This document shows, one piece after another, positions 11,701 to 23,700 of a stretch of DNA of 64,000 bases (within the stretch, counting starts at the first letter, position 1; each line of letters opens with the position of its first letter). The notes below the pieces were generated by a model. The model searched no databases and was not told the origin of the DNA. It was given only the letters and a program-made list of their open reading frames with translations. The stretch lies in the NCBI GenBank assembly GCA_022828595.1, contig JAKGHH010000001.1:73404401-73468400 (forward strand), given 5' to 3'. The translations under genes were made by a program, and so were the position numbers. Source of the DNA: Nelumbo lutea (lineage: Eukaryota; Streptophyta; Magnoliopsida; Proteales; Nelumbonaceae).

Positions 11701-14700
11701 TGCCAAAGCCTGTTTTTCAATTTATTTATCATATAAATTATAAAAATTAGACATTTATGATCAATTATGTATTACTTCATAAATTGTATATGTGATAAGT
11801 AGAATCAAAAAGTGTGGCGTGGACTGGTCCACACCATGCCTACAAAATGCCACTATGGGTGTGGACTAGTCCAATCCACACAGACTGTCCACAGTTCAGA
11901 ACAGTTGTGAACTGTGGGTGTGGTGTGGACCGGTCCACACCACCCAATTTCTCATCCATACTACAGAACACCCTCTAAAATTCATGTATCTTATTGTACC
12001 CCAATCAGTTGCATAGGCATAGATGCAGGAGTTGAAGTCTGACATGGGTCCAAGAGTTTGACCTGGCAAGATGAAAAAACATGGACTTGCAAACATGTCT
12101 AGAGAAAAGCATTTACTATTAAAATAATTTATATTTTTTTTGATTTCTAATTTCTAATATTGTATACCTACAAAAAAGGATTAAAATTTTGAAACATATT
12201 GGAGTGTAATTGGCATATCACATCGTTCTGGTTACACCCCAATACACTAAATACTTGTTTGGAGTTTTTGAAATATTCAGAGGGAAGGCAAGCCTAAGAC
12301 TGACCTCCTGTGAAATTTTGAAAAAAAAGAATTTGGAACGTGTGGGAAACACCCGATATTCACATTTGTGCATATTGGGGTGTCTAAATACTTTGAACCT
12401 TGCCTACAAAAACATGTTGCCTTTGTTATTAAGTGACATTTGATATTAAAATGGACTCATCTTGTAATTAGCTGTTCATTTGTGTTAAATAAGCTAGAAA
12501 TGTTATGTAGAAGTGCCCTCAAGAATCCATGGAGTGTCAGATTTAGGAAAGCCATGAAACACTGATTCCAAGTTCTAGTATCTACCTTCTATGCACTGAA
12601 ATCGAAGACAAATGTGCAACTTTAGATTTAATAATGCAACATTATTTTCAGTTAGAGTCAACCTGTAGCACCATGTATCACGTCAACACAAAGTGATATA
12701 AGATGAAACAAACCATATCAGCATTCAGTGCCCCGTTTATGTTGAGAATGTTTTAAAACGTGGAGGCCTGATGTGAGCGTTCCACTACCTAGAGGCATGG
12801 GACATAGTTCAGAATGTAAGAGGTGTAAGCCTCCTTAAGAGGAGGGGGATGAGGAGGAAGGAGATGAGGAAGAAGAGGAAGGAGGAGGAGGAGGAAGAAG
12901 AAGAGGAAGGGTGATCTCATTTTTCTTTATTTTTAATAAAAACCTTTTATATCAAGAAGAATGAAGATGCATAGCACTAGTTGAAGGGGGGGGGCTAAGG
13001 TCTCTAGGGGGCGAAGCCCCACTTTCCTTCCCCTTGTCTTTTTTTTTTTTTCCTTCTCTTTTTTTTTTTCTTTCCCTTTCCCTTTCTTTTCTTTTCCTTT
13101 CCATTCATTTTTTCTTTTTTTTTTGTCTTTTTATATAAAATGTGCATGAGGCGTATGGCTCTAGCACGTCTCATGAGAAAGGCATCTGAGGCGTACGCCT
13201 CACAGGTATCATTGCTTCTGGCATACGTCTCAAGGTGTTTTGGGGGCGCTTCACTTGGAGGGTGTACCTCCAGGCATATACCCCCCATGCCTTTTAAAAC
13301 ACTCATGACTCATGAAATATACTATGGATGGGTTGAGAATGAGGGAGAAAAGAGGGGAGGGGGGTATTTATTGTTGTTGCAGCAATTGCTACTGCTACTA
13401 CTACTCTTCTTCTTTACTTTTTTTAGATCAGTATGTTCTTCTTCTTTACTTGGCTATTTAAGTTGAGCATTAGTTGAGTTGCCAGTGTACTATTGATATT
13501 AAATAAGGAAACACATGCTTAGGTGTTGGGCAATAGTAACTTGGTTGTGTATAGGACAACTAAAACTTGCCACCTCTTACTTAGGACCACTATTATTCCA
13601 CTAAAGTGCTCCACTTAATATATTACCTATATAAAATACTAACAATTTTAGTACAAATTTTAATAATCTGACTTCTATCAATTTTCTAAATTATCTTAAA
13701 ATATTTCGCCATCAAATTAAAGTAAAAATTGCACATTTCAAGGCATTTTCAATAACTTTTCACGTTAATCTGCATGGTAGGGTGAAAGGATGAGAGATCC
13801 ATCCCATGGACGCCCAAAGATTGCGGAATAAGGAGCGAATTTCAAAAAAAAATTTCTCTCCCTTCAACTGGGAATCACATTCCCTATTTAGAAAATCATA
13901 TTTTCAATGATCAATCTTGAACCTTAAACTGAGCCAGATCTGAACCAAAAGGAATGTGAGAGAATAATACCTAATATGGAGAAGTAATATCTCCCAACGA
14001 AGGTGTTCACGCCCAAGGAAGGATCCGAAGACTGCTCCCACTGAAGATGGCGCAGTGCAGGATGGAGCAGAATCAACAGTGTTCTTCCCCAAGAACTCTG
14101 TCCTTCGCAAGAAACAGTAGGATGGAACGTGAGCACAACTTCCTTTTCAATCCTTTCTCAAAGAACTGATGTCAAGATCTAATCTTGACTTCTCCCACAG
14201 CTGGAGATCGAACTGGCAAACAGGGCGACAAGAGCAGGGAGGCGGCAAGAGAGTATTTGCAGGGTGCAGAATTCTCTCTTCTTGATTTCAGCACTAAAGA
14301 AGATCTGATGTGTTTCTTGGTCTCTCTCAAGGCTGCCGCCCCTTCCTTTTTGTTACCTTGAAAAGATCAGCCCCTAATCCCATTAGGAGGTGCTTATCCA
14401 AATCATATTTGGATCAGCCTTCTCTTCTAGTGATAAGGATAAACCCTTATCTTATCTGCAGATTAGATTAGCTTTATCCTAATCCCATTAGGAGGTTTCT
14501 AGATCTGAATCACATTCAGATCTGGACTCTCTGAGTGGATAGGATTAAGACCCTATCTTATCTGCTAATCCATCTCAGAATTCGCCCCTTTAATTAACTA
14601 AATAAATAGCCCAGTTCGAAATGGGCTTTAGGCCCATTAAGCTTATGTGCTCACTCAACCTTCCTAACTGCCGCCAAGTTGGGCTTCTTTGTATGGCGTG

Positions 14701-17700
14701 GGACCCAAGCATTGATCTACACATCAGCCACATGGGTTCGGCCCAGCCTTTGTTACAAGGCCTGGTCGAATACACTGTTAAAGACAGTGAACCCCCTGAA
14801 ACCCATCGAATGGGGTCTATGGGCCCAACACTTACCCTAAGTGGTCCCTGGGCCAAGCCACCTTGTAACACCCAGGGACTGTGGGCAGATGCAAGATTAG
14901 CCCATCAGGTATTATCCTCAATGGTCTTACACTTAACCTCTCAGCCCTTAATGATCATACACTGCCCGACAAGAGAGGACCTCTCCCTCGGCTGCAAGGA
15001 ACAGTGTTGCACTCTCCAATTATATGGATCCCGGGAATTAAAACCTTTTGCAAACATTTTAGAAACCATAATATATATACTTTTATATCTCATATAAAAT
15101 ATACTTTGCAAAACAAATCTCAACAGTTGAAATCGGCTGTCGGCAGTCTTGGTTTCCAACAGTGAGAGCGCATCCCCGATCATTACCTTTGTCCGACAAA
15201 GGGGCTGATCCTGTCACTATGATCATCCACTCAGATGAATTCTCGGATTGTCCCAACATACCCAGGTTTTTGACCCCCGCTAAGGATCTCACTGATTGGT
15301 ACATTAAAGACACCCCGATCCGACACCTAGTGCAGTATCATAATCGAGTCTAGGGGTCGGGTGTAACTTTCCAGTTTTGCCCATCAATCTCCAAGGTCCA
15401 GGGCAATACTGAAAATCTGGTCCAGTTCAAAGATTCAATTAATCCCACACTGTATGTGCCTAGGGTCTCACCCCGGTAGCTGAGACAAGCCACCCCAACC
15501 GACTTGGTGGCACCACAGTGTCAGCCTTGTCAGGATAGGTCTCCCCAGACCGACTCACTGGCTGTGAACATTCTAAACTAATACGAGTTTCAATAAGTGT
15601 CCAGTTTAAGGGTATTACACAGAAACATACCAAGGGAACATGAATCAAATATGTACTTTTATTCATTTACAATAAACTCATAAAGTACATCAATTTTGAT
15701 TGAAGCTAAGGGCATACAAAACTGTCCAACATAGGGACCATTGAGTGAACTTTGAAACACTACCATTTGGCAAGTTATTGGGTAAAAACCTTTTTTCAAG
15801 GCCCGTCGCCTTGTTTTGTCGTGCAAGGAAAATGGTTGAGAAAATAATAAGTGGGTTGTTTAAATTAAAATTTTCCACTATAAAAAGCAGATAAAGCATG
15901 CAATTGAAATAAATTTTGATTGGTAATTGAAAGATTTTTTAGGTATTTGAAGGAATGTATATGGTCATTTACAATGTCACAACATCCACAATCATGGTCA
16001 AGCCAAAGGCTTCCTTCTGTTTCTCCTATATGCATTGCAGTTGAGTTCAAAATAGTTGTTACCTATGAACCACTTGCTTAGCGGAAGTATTGGCAAAACA
16101 CTTTGCCAATCTATGTGTTAGAATTCAGGTCTGCCTTAGAGTTCGGCCTGACTGAGTTCAGTTATGTAGAAGAAGAAAGGGTGATAGAGAAAGAGAGAAA
16201 GAGAGAAAGAGAGAATTCTGGTTCGAACTGAAAAAGTCAACATGACTTCTCCCAGTCGGCCAGTAAGTATTTATATTATTATTAAAACATAACTAAAAAG
16301 ACCTATGTGCCCTTACTTAAGTTAAGAGCACATGTTTCAACACAACATTGCAGATCAGCAACATCAATCAAGGTATAAAGACAGAAATACCCCTATGCTA
16401 ACACTCCCCCTCAAGCTGGTGAGTATATATCATATACTCCCAGCTTGTTACATATGTAGTCCACTCTTCCCCGACTCAAGCCTTTTGTAAATAAGTCGGC
16501 CCACTGATTTCCTGTATTAACATGTGTAGTGTCTAGCTCTCCATTCAGCACCTTCTCTCTCACAAAGTGACAGTCAACCTCAATGTGCTTGGTTCTTTCA
16601 TTAAACACTGGATTAGAGGAGATATGAACTGCAGCTTGATTATCACAATAGAGCTTCATTGGAGTGTTATGTTGTACCCTACTTCCTATAGAAGGTTCCT
16701 TAGCCACACTAATTCACAAGCGGTATGCGCCATAGCCCTATATTCTGCCTCTGCACTGCTTCTTGCCACAACTGTCTGCTTCTTACTTTTCTATGTCACC
16801 AGGTTACCTCCCAGAAACGTGCAATAGCCTGTAGTAGACCGCCTATCAGACATAGAACCGGCCCAATCAACATCAAAATACCCTTCTATTTCAAGTTTCC
16901 CCCCACTCTTGTATATCAGACCGCGACCCGGGGCCCCTTTTAGATACTTCACAATTCTCAGAACCGCATTCCAATGAGGAGTTAGAGGTTTTTGCATGAA
17001 CTGGCTTACCACACTAACTGCAAATGAGATGTCTGGTCTGGTAATGGTTAGGTAGTTTAGTTTGCCCACAAGTCGTCGGTATCTGCCAGGGTCTTCAAAC
17101 ACTTCACCCATATCACTGCTTACCTTGGTATTTGTGTCCATGGGTGTTTCAGCTGGTTTGGCACCCAACAAGCCTGTTTCTTCCAGCAAATCAACCACAT
17201 ACTTCCTCTGGCACAGGTTAATCCCATACTTGGATCTCGCTACCTCTATCCCCAAGAAGTATTTCAGTTTACCCAGATCCTTTGTCTGAAAGTGATCCTG
17301 CAGATAAGTCTTCAGCCTATCAATACCAATGTTATCATTCCTAGTAATAACAATATCATCTACATACACCACCAACAGTATTTTTCCTCCCGGAGAGTCA
17401 TGACTAAATACAGAATGGTGAACTTTGAATTGTTTCATGCCAAACTTCTTTACCACCTCACTGAACCTACCAAACCATGCTCAAGGAGACTGTTTAAGCC
17501 CATATATAGCCTCCTTAGTCTGCACACCTTACCATCCTCCCCCTGAGCAACAAACCCTGGAGGTTGCTTCATGTAGACCTCCTCGAGTAAGTGACCATGC
17601 AAAAAGGCATTCTTGATATCAAGCTGATATTAGTGGCCACTCATACATGGCTGCAAGAGAGATCACAACACAAACTGACCCATCAGGCAGATACTTAACC

Positions 17701-20700
17701 GTATAAACCCACTTACAACCAAAAGCTTGCTTCCCAGGAGGAAGAGCAACAAGGTCCCAAGTATGATTATGATGAAGGGCTGAGAGTTCTTCCATGGCAC
17801 GACACCACTCTGGAGAGGCAAGGGCTTCTTGGACATCTTTAGGAATGATAACAAGGTAACAAACTGGCGATGGGAAGTGGAAAGGTGAGTAAGAGAAACA
17901 TAATTAGAAATGGGATGAAGGGTGCAAGTACGTTTAACTTTCCGCAAAGCAATGGGTAGATCAACCTCAGATGCCAAGTGGGGTTCTGGTGCCGAATCCG
18001 TCGACGGAGATGTAGCCGGAGGAATAGTAGCCGGTGCATGTGGGCGATGTGTATACACATGACGGATAGGTGGGCGTTCAACAGGTGGTGGCACCAGAGG
18101 CAAGGATTTAGTCACAACTGGAACAAAGGGAGGAGGATCGACAACGGAAAGTGGAAGGGGAGGAGGTGATGAGGAGGAAGAAGCATCACCAGACCCCAAA
18201 AAGAACGGAGTAGACTCAAAGAAACTGACATCAGCACACACAAAGGATCGTAGAGAACCAGGATGGTAACACCTATATCCTTTCTGGGTCCGAGAATAGC
18301 CAAGGAAGATGCACTTGAGAGAACGGGCATCAAACTTGTTGTTCCCAGGACCCAGATTATGGACAAAATAGACACACCCAAAAACTCTCGGCGTAAGAGG
18401 GAACGGAGACAAAGAGGGAAACAAGACCTGAAACGGAGTCTAACCATCAAGGATGAACGTGGGCATCCGATTAATCCGAAAACAAGAGGTAAGAACTGCA
18501 TCACTCCAAAAAGGTTTGGGAACATGCATGTGATGCATTAGGGATCTTGCTGTTTCATGGAGATGGCGGTTCTTTCTCTCAGCCACCCCGTTTTGTTGTG
18601 GAGTGTAGGTACACGAGGTTTGATGTATAATGTCGTGTTGGTCCAAGTATTCCTAAAATGACGAGGATAAATATTTGTGGCCATTATCAGAACGAAAAAC
18701 TTTGATGTGGGTACCAAATTGGTTACGTGTATACACATGACGGATAGGTGGGCATTCAACAGGTGGTGGCCCCAGAGGCAAGGATTTAGTCACAACTGGA
18801 ACAAAGGGAGGAGGATCGACAACGGGAAGTGGAAGGGGAGGAGGTGATGAGGAGGAAGAAGCATCACCAGACCCCAAAAAGAACGGAGTAGACTCGAAGA
18901 AACTGACATCAGCACACACAAAGGACCGTCGAGAACCAGGATGGTAACACCTATACCCTTTCTGGGTCCGAGAATAGCCAAGGAAGATGCACTTGAGAGA
19001 ACGGGCATCAAACTTCCCGTTCCCAGGACCCAGATTATGGACAAAATAGACACACCCAAAAACTCTCGGCGTAAGAGGGAACGGAGACAAAGAAGGAAAC
19101 AAGACCTACCTGAAACGGAGACTGACCATCAAGGATGAACGTGGGCATCCGATTAATCAGAAAACAAGAGGTAAGCACTGCATCACTCCAAAAAGGTTTG
19201 GGAACATGCATGTGATGCATCAGGGATCTTGCTATTTCAAGGAGATGGCGGTTCTTTCTCTCAGCCACCCCGTTTTGTTGTGGGGTGTAGGTACATGAGG
19301 TCTTATGTATAATGTCGTGTTGGTCCAAGTATTCCTGAAATGATGAGGATAAATATTTGCGGCCATTATCAGAACGAAAAACTTTGATGTGGATACCAAA
19401 TTGGTTACGAATTTCAGCATAAAATTTTTGGAAAATGGTAAACAATTCACTTCTTTCTTTCATTAAATAGAGCCACGTCATCCTTGAAAAATCATCCACA
19501 AAAATGACAAAATATCTGTATCCATTATATGACATTACTTTATAAGGATCCCAAACATCTGAACGAACTAAAGAAAAATGACTCGACACACGGTTATCAA
19601 CCCTAGAACTAAAGGGAGCACGATGGTGTTTCCCAAACTGACACGACTCAAAATCCAAAACAGAAAGCTAACTCAAGGACGGAACCAACGACTTCAAGAA
19701 TTTGAGCGACGGATGACCAAATCGGCAGTGCCACTATAGAGGAGAAAGAGATGACTGGAGAGCTGTTGAAGTTCTACCACCACCACCGTCAAGATAAATA
19801 CAGTCCACTTGCTTCATGCCCTTCACCAATCTTCATCCCCGTCTTGAGATCCTGAAAGACACACATAGAAGGATAAAAGGTAATGGAGCAGTTAAGTGAT
19901 TTGGTCAGCTTACTAACAGACATAAGGTTAAAAGGCAATTTAGGAACATATAGAACTGATGAGAGGGATACAGGATCTAGGTCAACATTACCAATACCAC
20001 AAATTGAGGATGTGGAACCATTAGCAAGGGTGACAGGTTGTGATGTTGAGCAATGAGATAAGGAGGAAAACACACCTGGAGTTCCAGTCATGTGATCGGA
20101 GGCTCCAGAGTCAATGATCTAGGGATTGGGTGTAGATGCCAAACAAGCCATACCTGAGTGAGCAAAAGTCGTCGTGTTCTGCTGTGATTGGATAAACCTC
20201 TCATATTCATCACGGGGAACACTCACCATCTCCTTCATGGGACCATCTGTGGATGTAGGAGGCAACTGGTTAGATGAATGATTCTCCTGTTTAAAGTTGG
20301 AACTTGAGTCACCGGTCGCGATATGATTGGCCCAGGTTGAGGGAGGACCATGTAAATCATAACAATAGGTGATGGTATGTCCATCCATACCACAATGAGT
20401 GCACTTCCTCGGGCCTGAGCTACGTCCTCTACCACGGGCTCCACTTGAATCTCTGCTCCTAGTACGACCACCACCACGATTATAAGTAGACCCACCATTG
20501 CCACTTCGGCCATATGCAGAACCACTACCAACAACACGGCCAGACTGAGCTCCCCGAGCTCCACCTCTACCACCACGGCCTCTCGATGCAGTAAAGGCGG
20601 ATCTATCTGAGATATTAGAGTTCTCAGTAGATCTGATAGAAATCCTCCGAAGTCGAGCAAATACCTCTTCTAGGGATGGAAGAGTTGATCCCCCTAATAT

Positions 20701-23700
20701 CTAGGCCCGTACTGGTTCATACTCAGACTTTAGTCCCACAAAAAATCTAGTCACATCAAGCTGCTCTCTCTGTTGTTGCTGAATCTTGACATCAGAAGTG
20801 AGAGGATGATAGACATTCAACTCATTACGTATGTTCCTCATGTTGGCATAGTACTCTTCAAGACTCTGATTGCCCTGTTGCAGATTAAAGTACTCTTGAT
20901 AAAGCTGATAAACTCTGGTTGTATTGTCCTGCCCCGAATACAATTTTTTCGCATGGTCCCACACGTCTTTGGCAGTATTAAGGAACATGAAGTTCACACT
21001 AATCCTGGGTTCCATACTATTCCACAACCAAGTGATGATCTGAGCGTCCTCTTGCTCCCAATCTTCATACTCGTGAGAGTCATAAGAGGGTTTCTCCTCT
21101 CTGATATGTTTTACCTTCTTCTTTGCATTTAGAAAGACTTCAACGGATTTAGCTCAAGGCACATAATTCTCTCCATTTAACTTAATGGAGGTCATCTGAA
21201 CATTCAGGTAGTCTGTAGGCACCATCACACTAGGTTTATAATCATTACTGTCTCCCATTATGTTATCACCAATTCTGCACACTTGCTGAATTCTATTATC
21301 ACTGAGATCTGCACACTACACACAACTAGGTCACACCTGTTACACTGGTTGCAGCAATAATTGTTGCTGGAATGTGTGCTCTTTACACCACAAACCCTGC
21401 TCCTACAACTACCTGAAATCTCACCACTATATGATCATATCTCTTCCTTATCGCTGAAGTAACACCCATGCGAGCATGAGAGCAGTCCACACACAACAGC
21501 CGCTTCACACACAATAGCCACACATAGTTCGGCCCTCCATTCTTCCTCTACTAGGAGAGGGTGATCTCAGAAATCACAGCAATCGACCACATACGACCTG
21601 ACTGGAGGCATAGAGACCCCCAAGGGAAGAGGGCGATCACTCCTTTTCAGCCCTTTCCCTTATCTCCAATCGAACACAGAAAAAAAAGAGGAAAACCCTA
21701 GATAGGGTGTGCAGAGAATGAACCCTAGGCAAGCAGAAATCTAGGCAGATTTAACCTGCTCTGATACCATGTTAGAATTCAAGTCTGCCTTAGAGTTCGG
21801 CCTGACTGAGTTCAGTTATGTAGAAGAAGAGTGATAGAGATTGAGAGAAGAGAGAATTCTGGTTCGAACTGAAAGAGTCAATATGACTTCTCCCAGTCGG
21901 CCAGTAAGTATTTATATTATCATTAAAACATAACTGAAAAGACCTATGTGCCCTTACTTAAGTTAAGAGCACATGTTTCAACACAACATTACAGATCAGC
22001 AACATCAATCAAGGTATAAAGACAGAAATACCCCTACGCTAACACTATGTATGCAATTTGTAGTAGCATCCAATTCTCCCATCAACTGTTATCTCCCTCA
22101 TTTCCAATATGTGCTGCCATAAACTTAGGTTGCTGTTTTCCATCCATCCACTATGATTTTTGTGTCTCTCCACCATTTCATTTTTACCAGTTCTAAGCAA
22201 TGTTCTAAAAATAAAAAATTGTGTACATAATTGTAAGGTTGTTTCTTTTTTCAGCTCTTGTGCAATATTTTAAGTTTCAATACACTTAAGATTGATTCTG
22301 TTATTTTGGAAACACATGTTTTAAAAATATTTGCTGGGGTGTTAGCAGATAATAATCTTGGTTGCTATGTTTGTTATTGAGTTATCTTCAAGGTTATTTC
22401 CTATTTTAATTTAGTTAGAATTATATTTACTCTATGTTAGACCTTAGGAAATATTTAGGGAAGTAGAAGATCTTAAGTGATTTTGTTTCTTTTTTTAGCA
22501 AGTGCATCAGTGATATAGTTGTCTTGTCTAGGAGCCCAATTGAACAAGATGTCATCTGAAAAGAAATTTAGCCTCTCTTATAAAAAGTCTAAAGCTGCAA
22601 GGGCTTTCTGTTGTCACCCTTATCCATTCTCACAATATGGCAGTCTTTTTCAAACTCCAAAGTCCTCCAACCTAATGTGTGCACCAGTTTTAAAGCATTG
22701 ATAAAACCCATTTGATAGCAGAACATGAATTTCTCAAGTGTGTATCTCAAATTTTCAGTGTATCCCACCATTATCTCATATCCCCATTAAAAATATCAAT
22801 TCAAATGCAATAGCAATGTTTTGAACTCTGGCCATAAATAAAGTACTTTATCTTGCATTTGCGGCTATAATTTTCTCTTACTAAAACAATATTTTCCTTA
22901 GAAGCACAAGTTGAATCATAAACTGAGGAAACTAGCATTGAAATTGTCACTGTGGTTGGATATTTAAGCACGTGTAGTCATGTATTCTTGTGTGTATAAA
23001 TGTTTCCCATGCATGGTTTTCTTTTGTTTCTGCAAGGGAGTATTTTTATCAAAAATATCATTATTTACCTTGTTTGATGTTGTGGGAGTTACTAGTATGG
23101 GCCTCAGCCCATTTGTGTTAGGTGGTGGTGTGTATTTCTTGTTGGGCTTTATTATTCTGTTTTGTTATTATGGGTAGATGGGCCTGTGCCTTCTTATTTT
23201 TTGAGTTACATCACCTCTTACTAATGGGGGGTAATTTTGTCAACATATGTATTATTGTTGCCCTAATATAAATAACAATTTGATGGGCTCAAAGGAAGCT
23301 GCTGAGTGACGACCAATTCTGAATTTAAGAAGGTGCCAACCAATATAAATAACAACTTGAAACAAGCATTTGACAAACCAGGGTTACCCTGGAATTCCTG
23401 AATTTAAGAGGTGCTTTCTTGTATTTATGGTACTAAATTCGACTTATTAATCATACAATCCACCTTGTTGATATAAGTTTTTGGTTTTAACATTATTCTT
23501 TGATCTTTTAATGCTGCTTTCTTTTGCACAATCATTAATAGCTGACTGATGTTACTATTATTGTTAATTTTCTGTAGTGGAATGCTTGTTCAAGATCCTT
23601 CTAAAGGTAATGACGTGGATGCAATATTTAATCAAGCTAGGCAGATGGGGGCCATGGAGGGACCCATTGAAAACCTCCGCCCATCTTCAAGTTCAAGAAG

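Larger units (their letters stand above)
16116..22044 (-). mobile_element. Copia B: Ty1/Copia LTR retrotransposon with TSD CTATG
   Basis: 5.93 kb. LTRs of 288 (16116-16403) and 275 bp (21770-22044) start TGTTAGAATTCA and end GCTAACA. Perfect 5-bp target duplication CTATG (16111-16115 and 22045-22049). The PBS complement CTCTGATACCAT (TGGTATCAGAGC, initiator Met-tRNA) abuts the right LTR and the polypurine-tract complement ACTCCCCCTCAAGC the left, so it reads on the minus strand. Gag with zinc knuckle, protease, integrase, RT and RNase H are in Copia order, all with stops or shifts. Apart from a GA-repeat length change the LTRs differ at about 7 sites by eye. It carries an internal 678-bp duplication. 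Confidence 0.95.
2712..23577 (+). other. Intron 1 of the PUX5-like gene, 20.9 kb, filled with transposons
   Basis: Bounded by GT at 2712-2713 and AG at 23576-23577. It holds a PIF-type repeat, LINE remnants, Copia A and B, a hAT MITE nested in A, a degenerate repeat with GA/CT tracts and an unassigned LTR-like repeat. 2712-3600 and 22800-23577 show nothing recognisable and are probably original intron sequence. Confidence 0.85.

Noticed and set aside
13004..13306. 100-codon minus-strand frame rich in Lys/Arg
   Set aside because: Made by the T/C-rich tract (KKKRRKKKK); low complexity.
14590..15183. Overlapping frames of 80-158 codons in both strands
   Set aside because: Fall inside the unassigned GC-richer repeat; no conserved domain and several overlap antisense.
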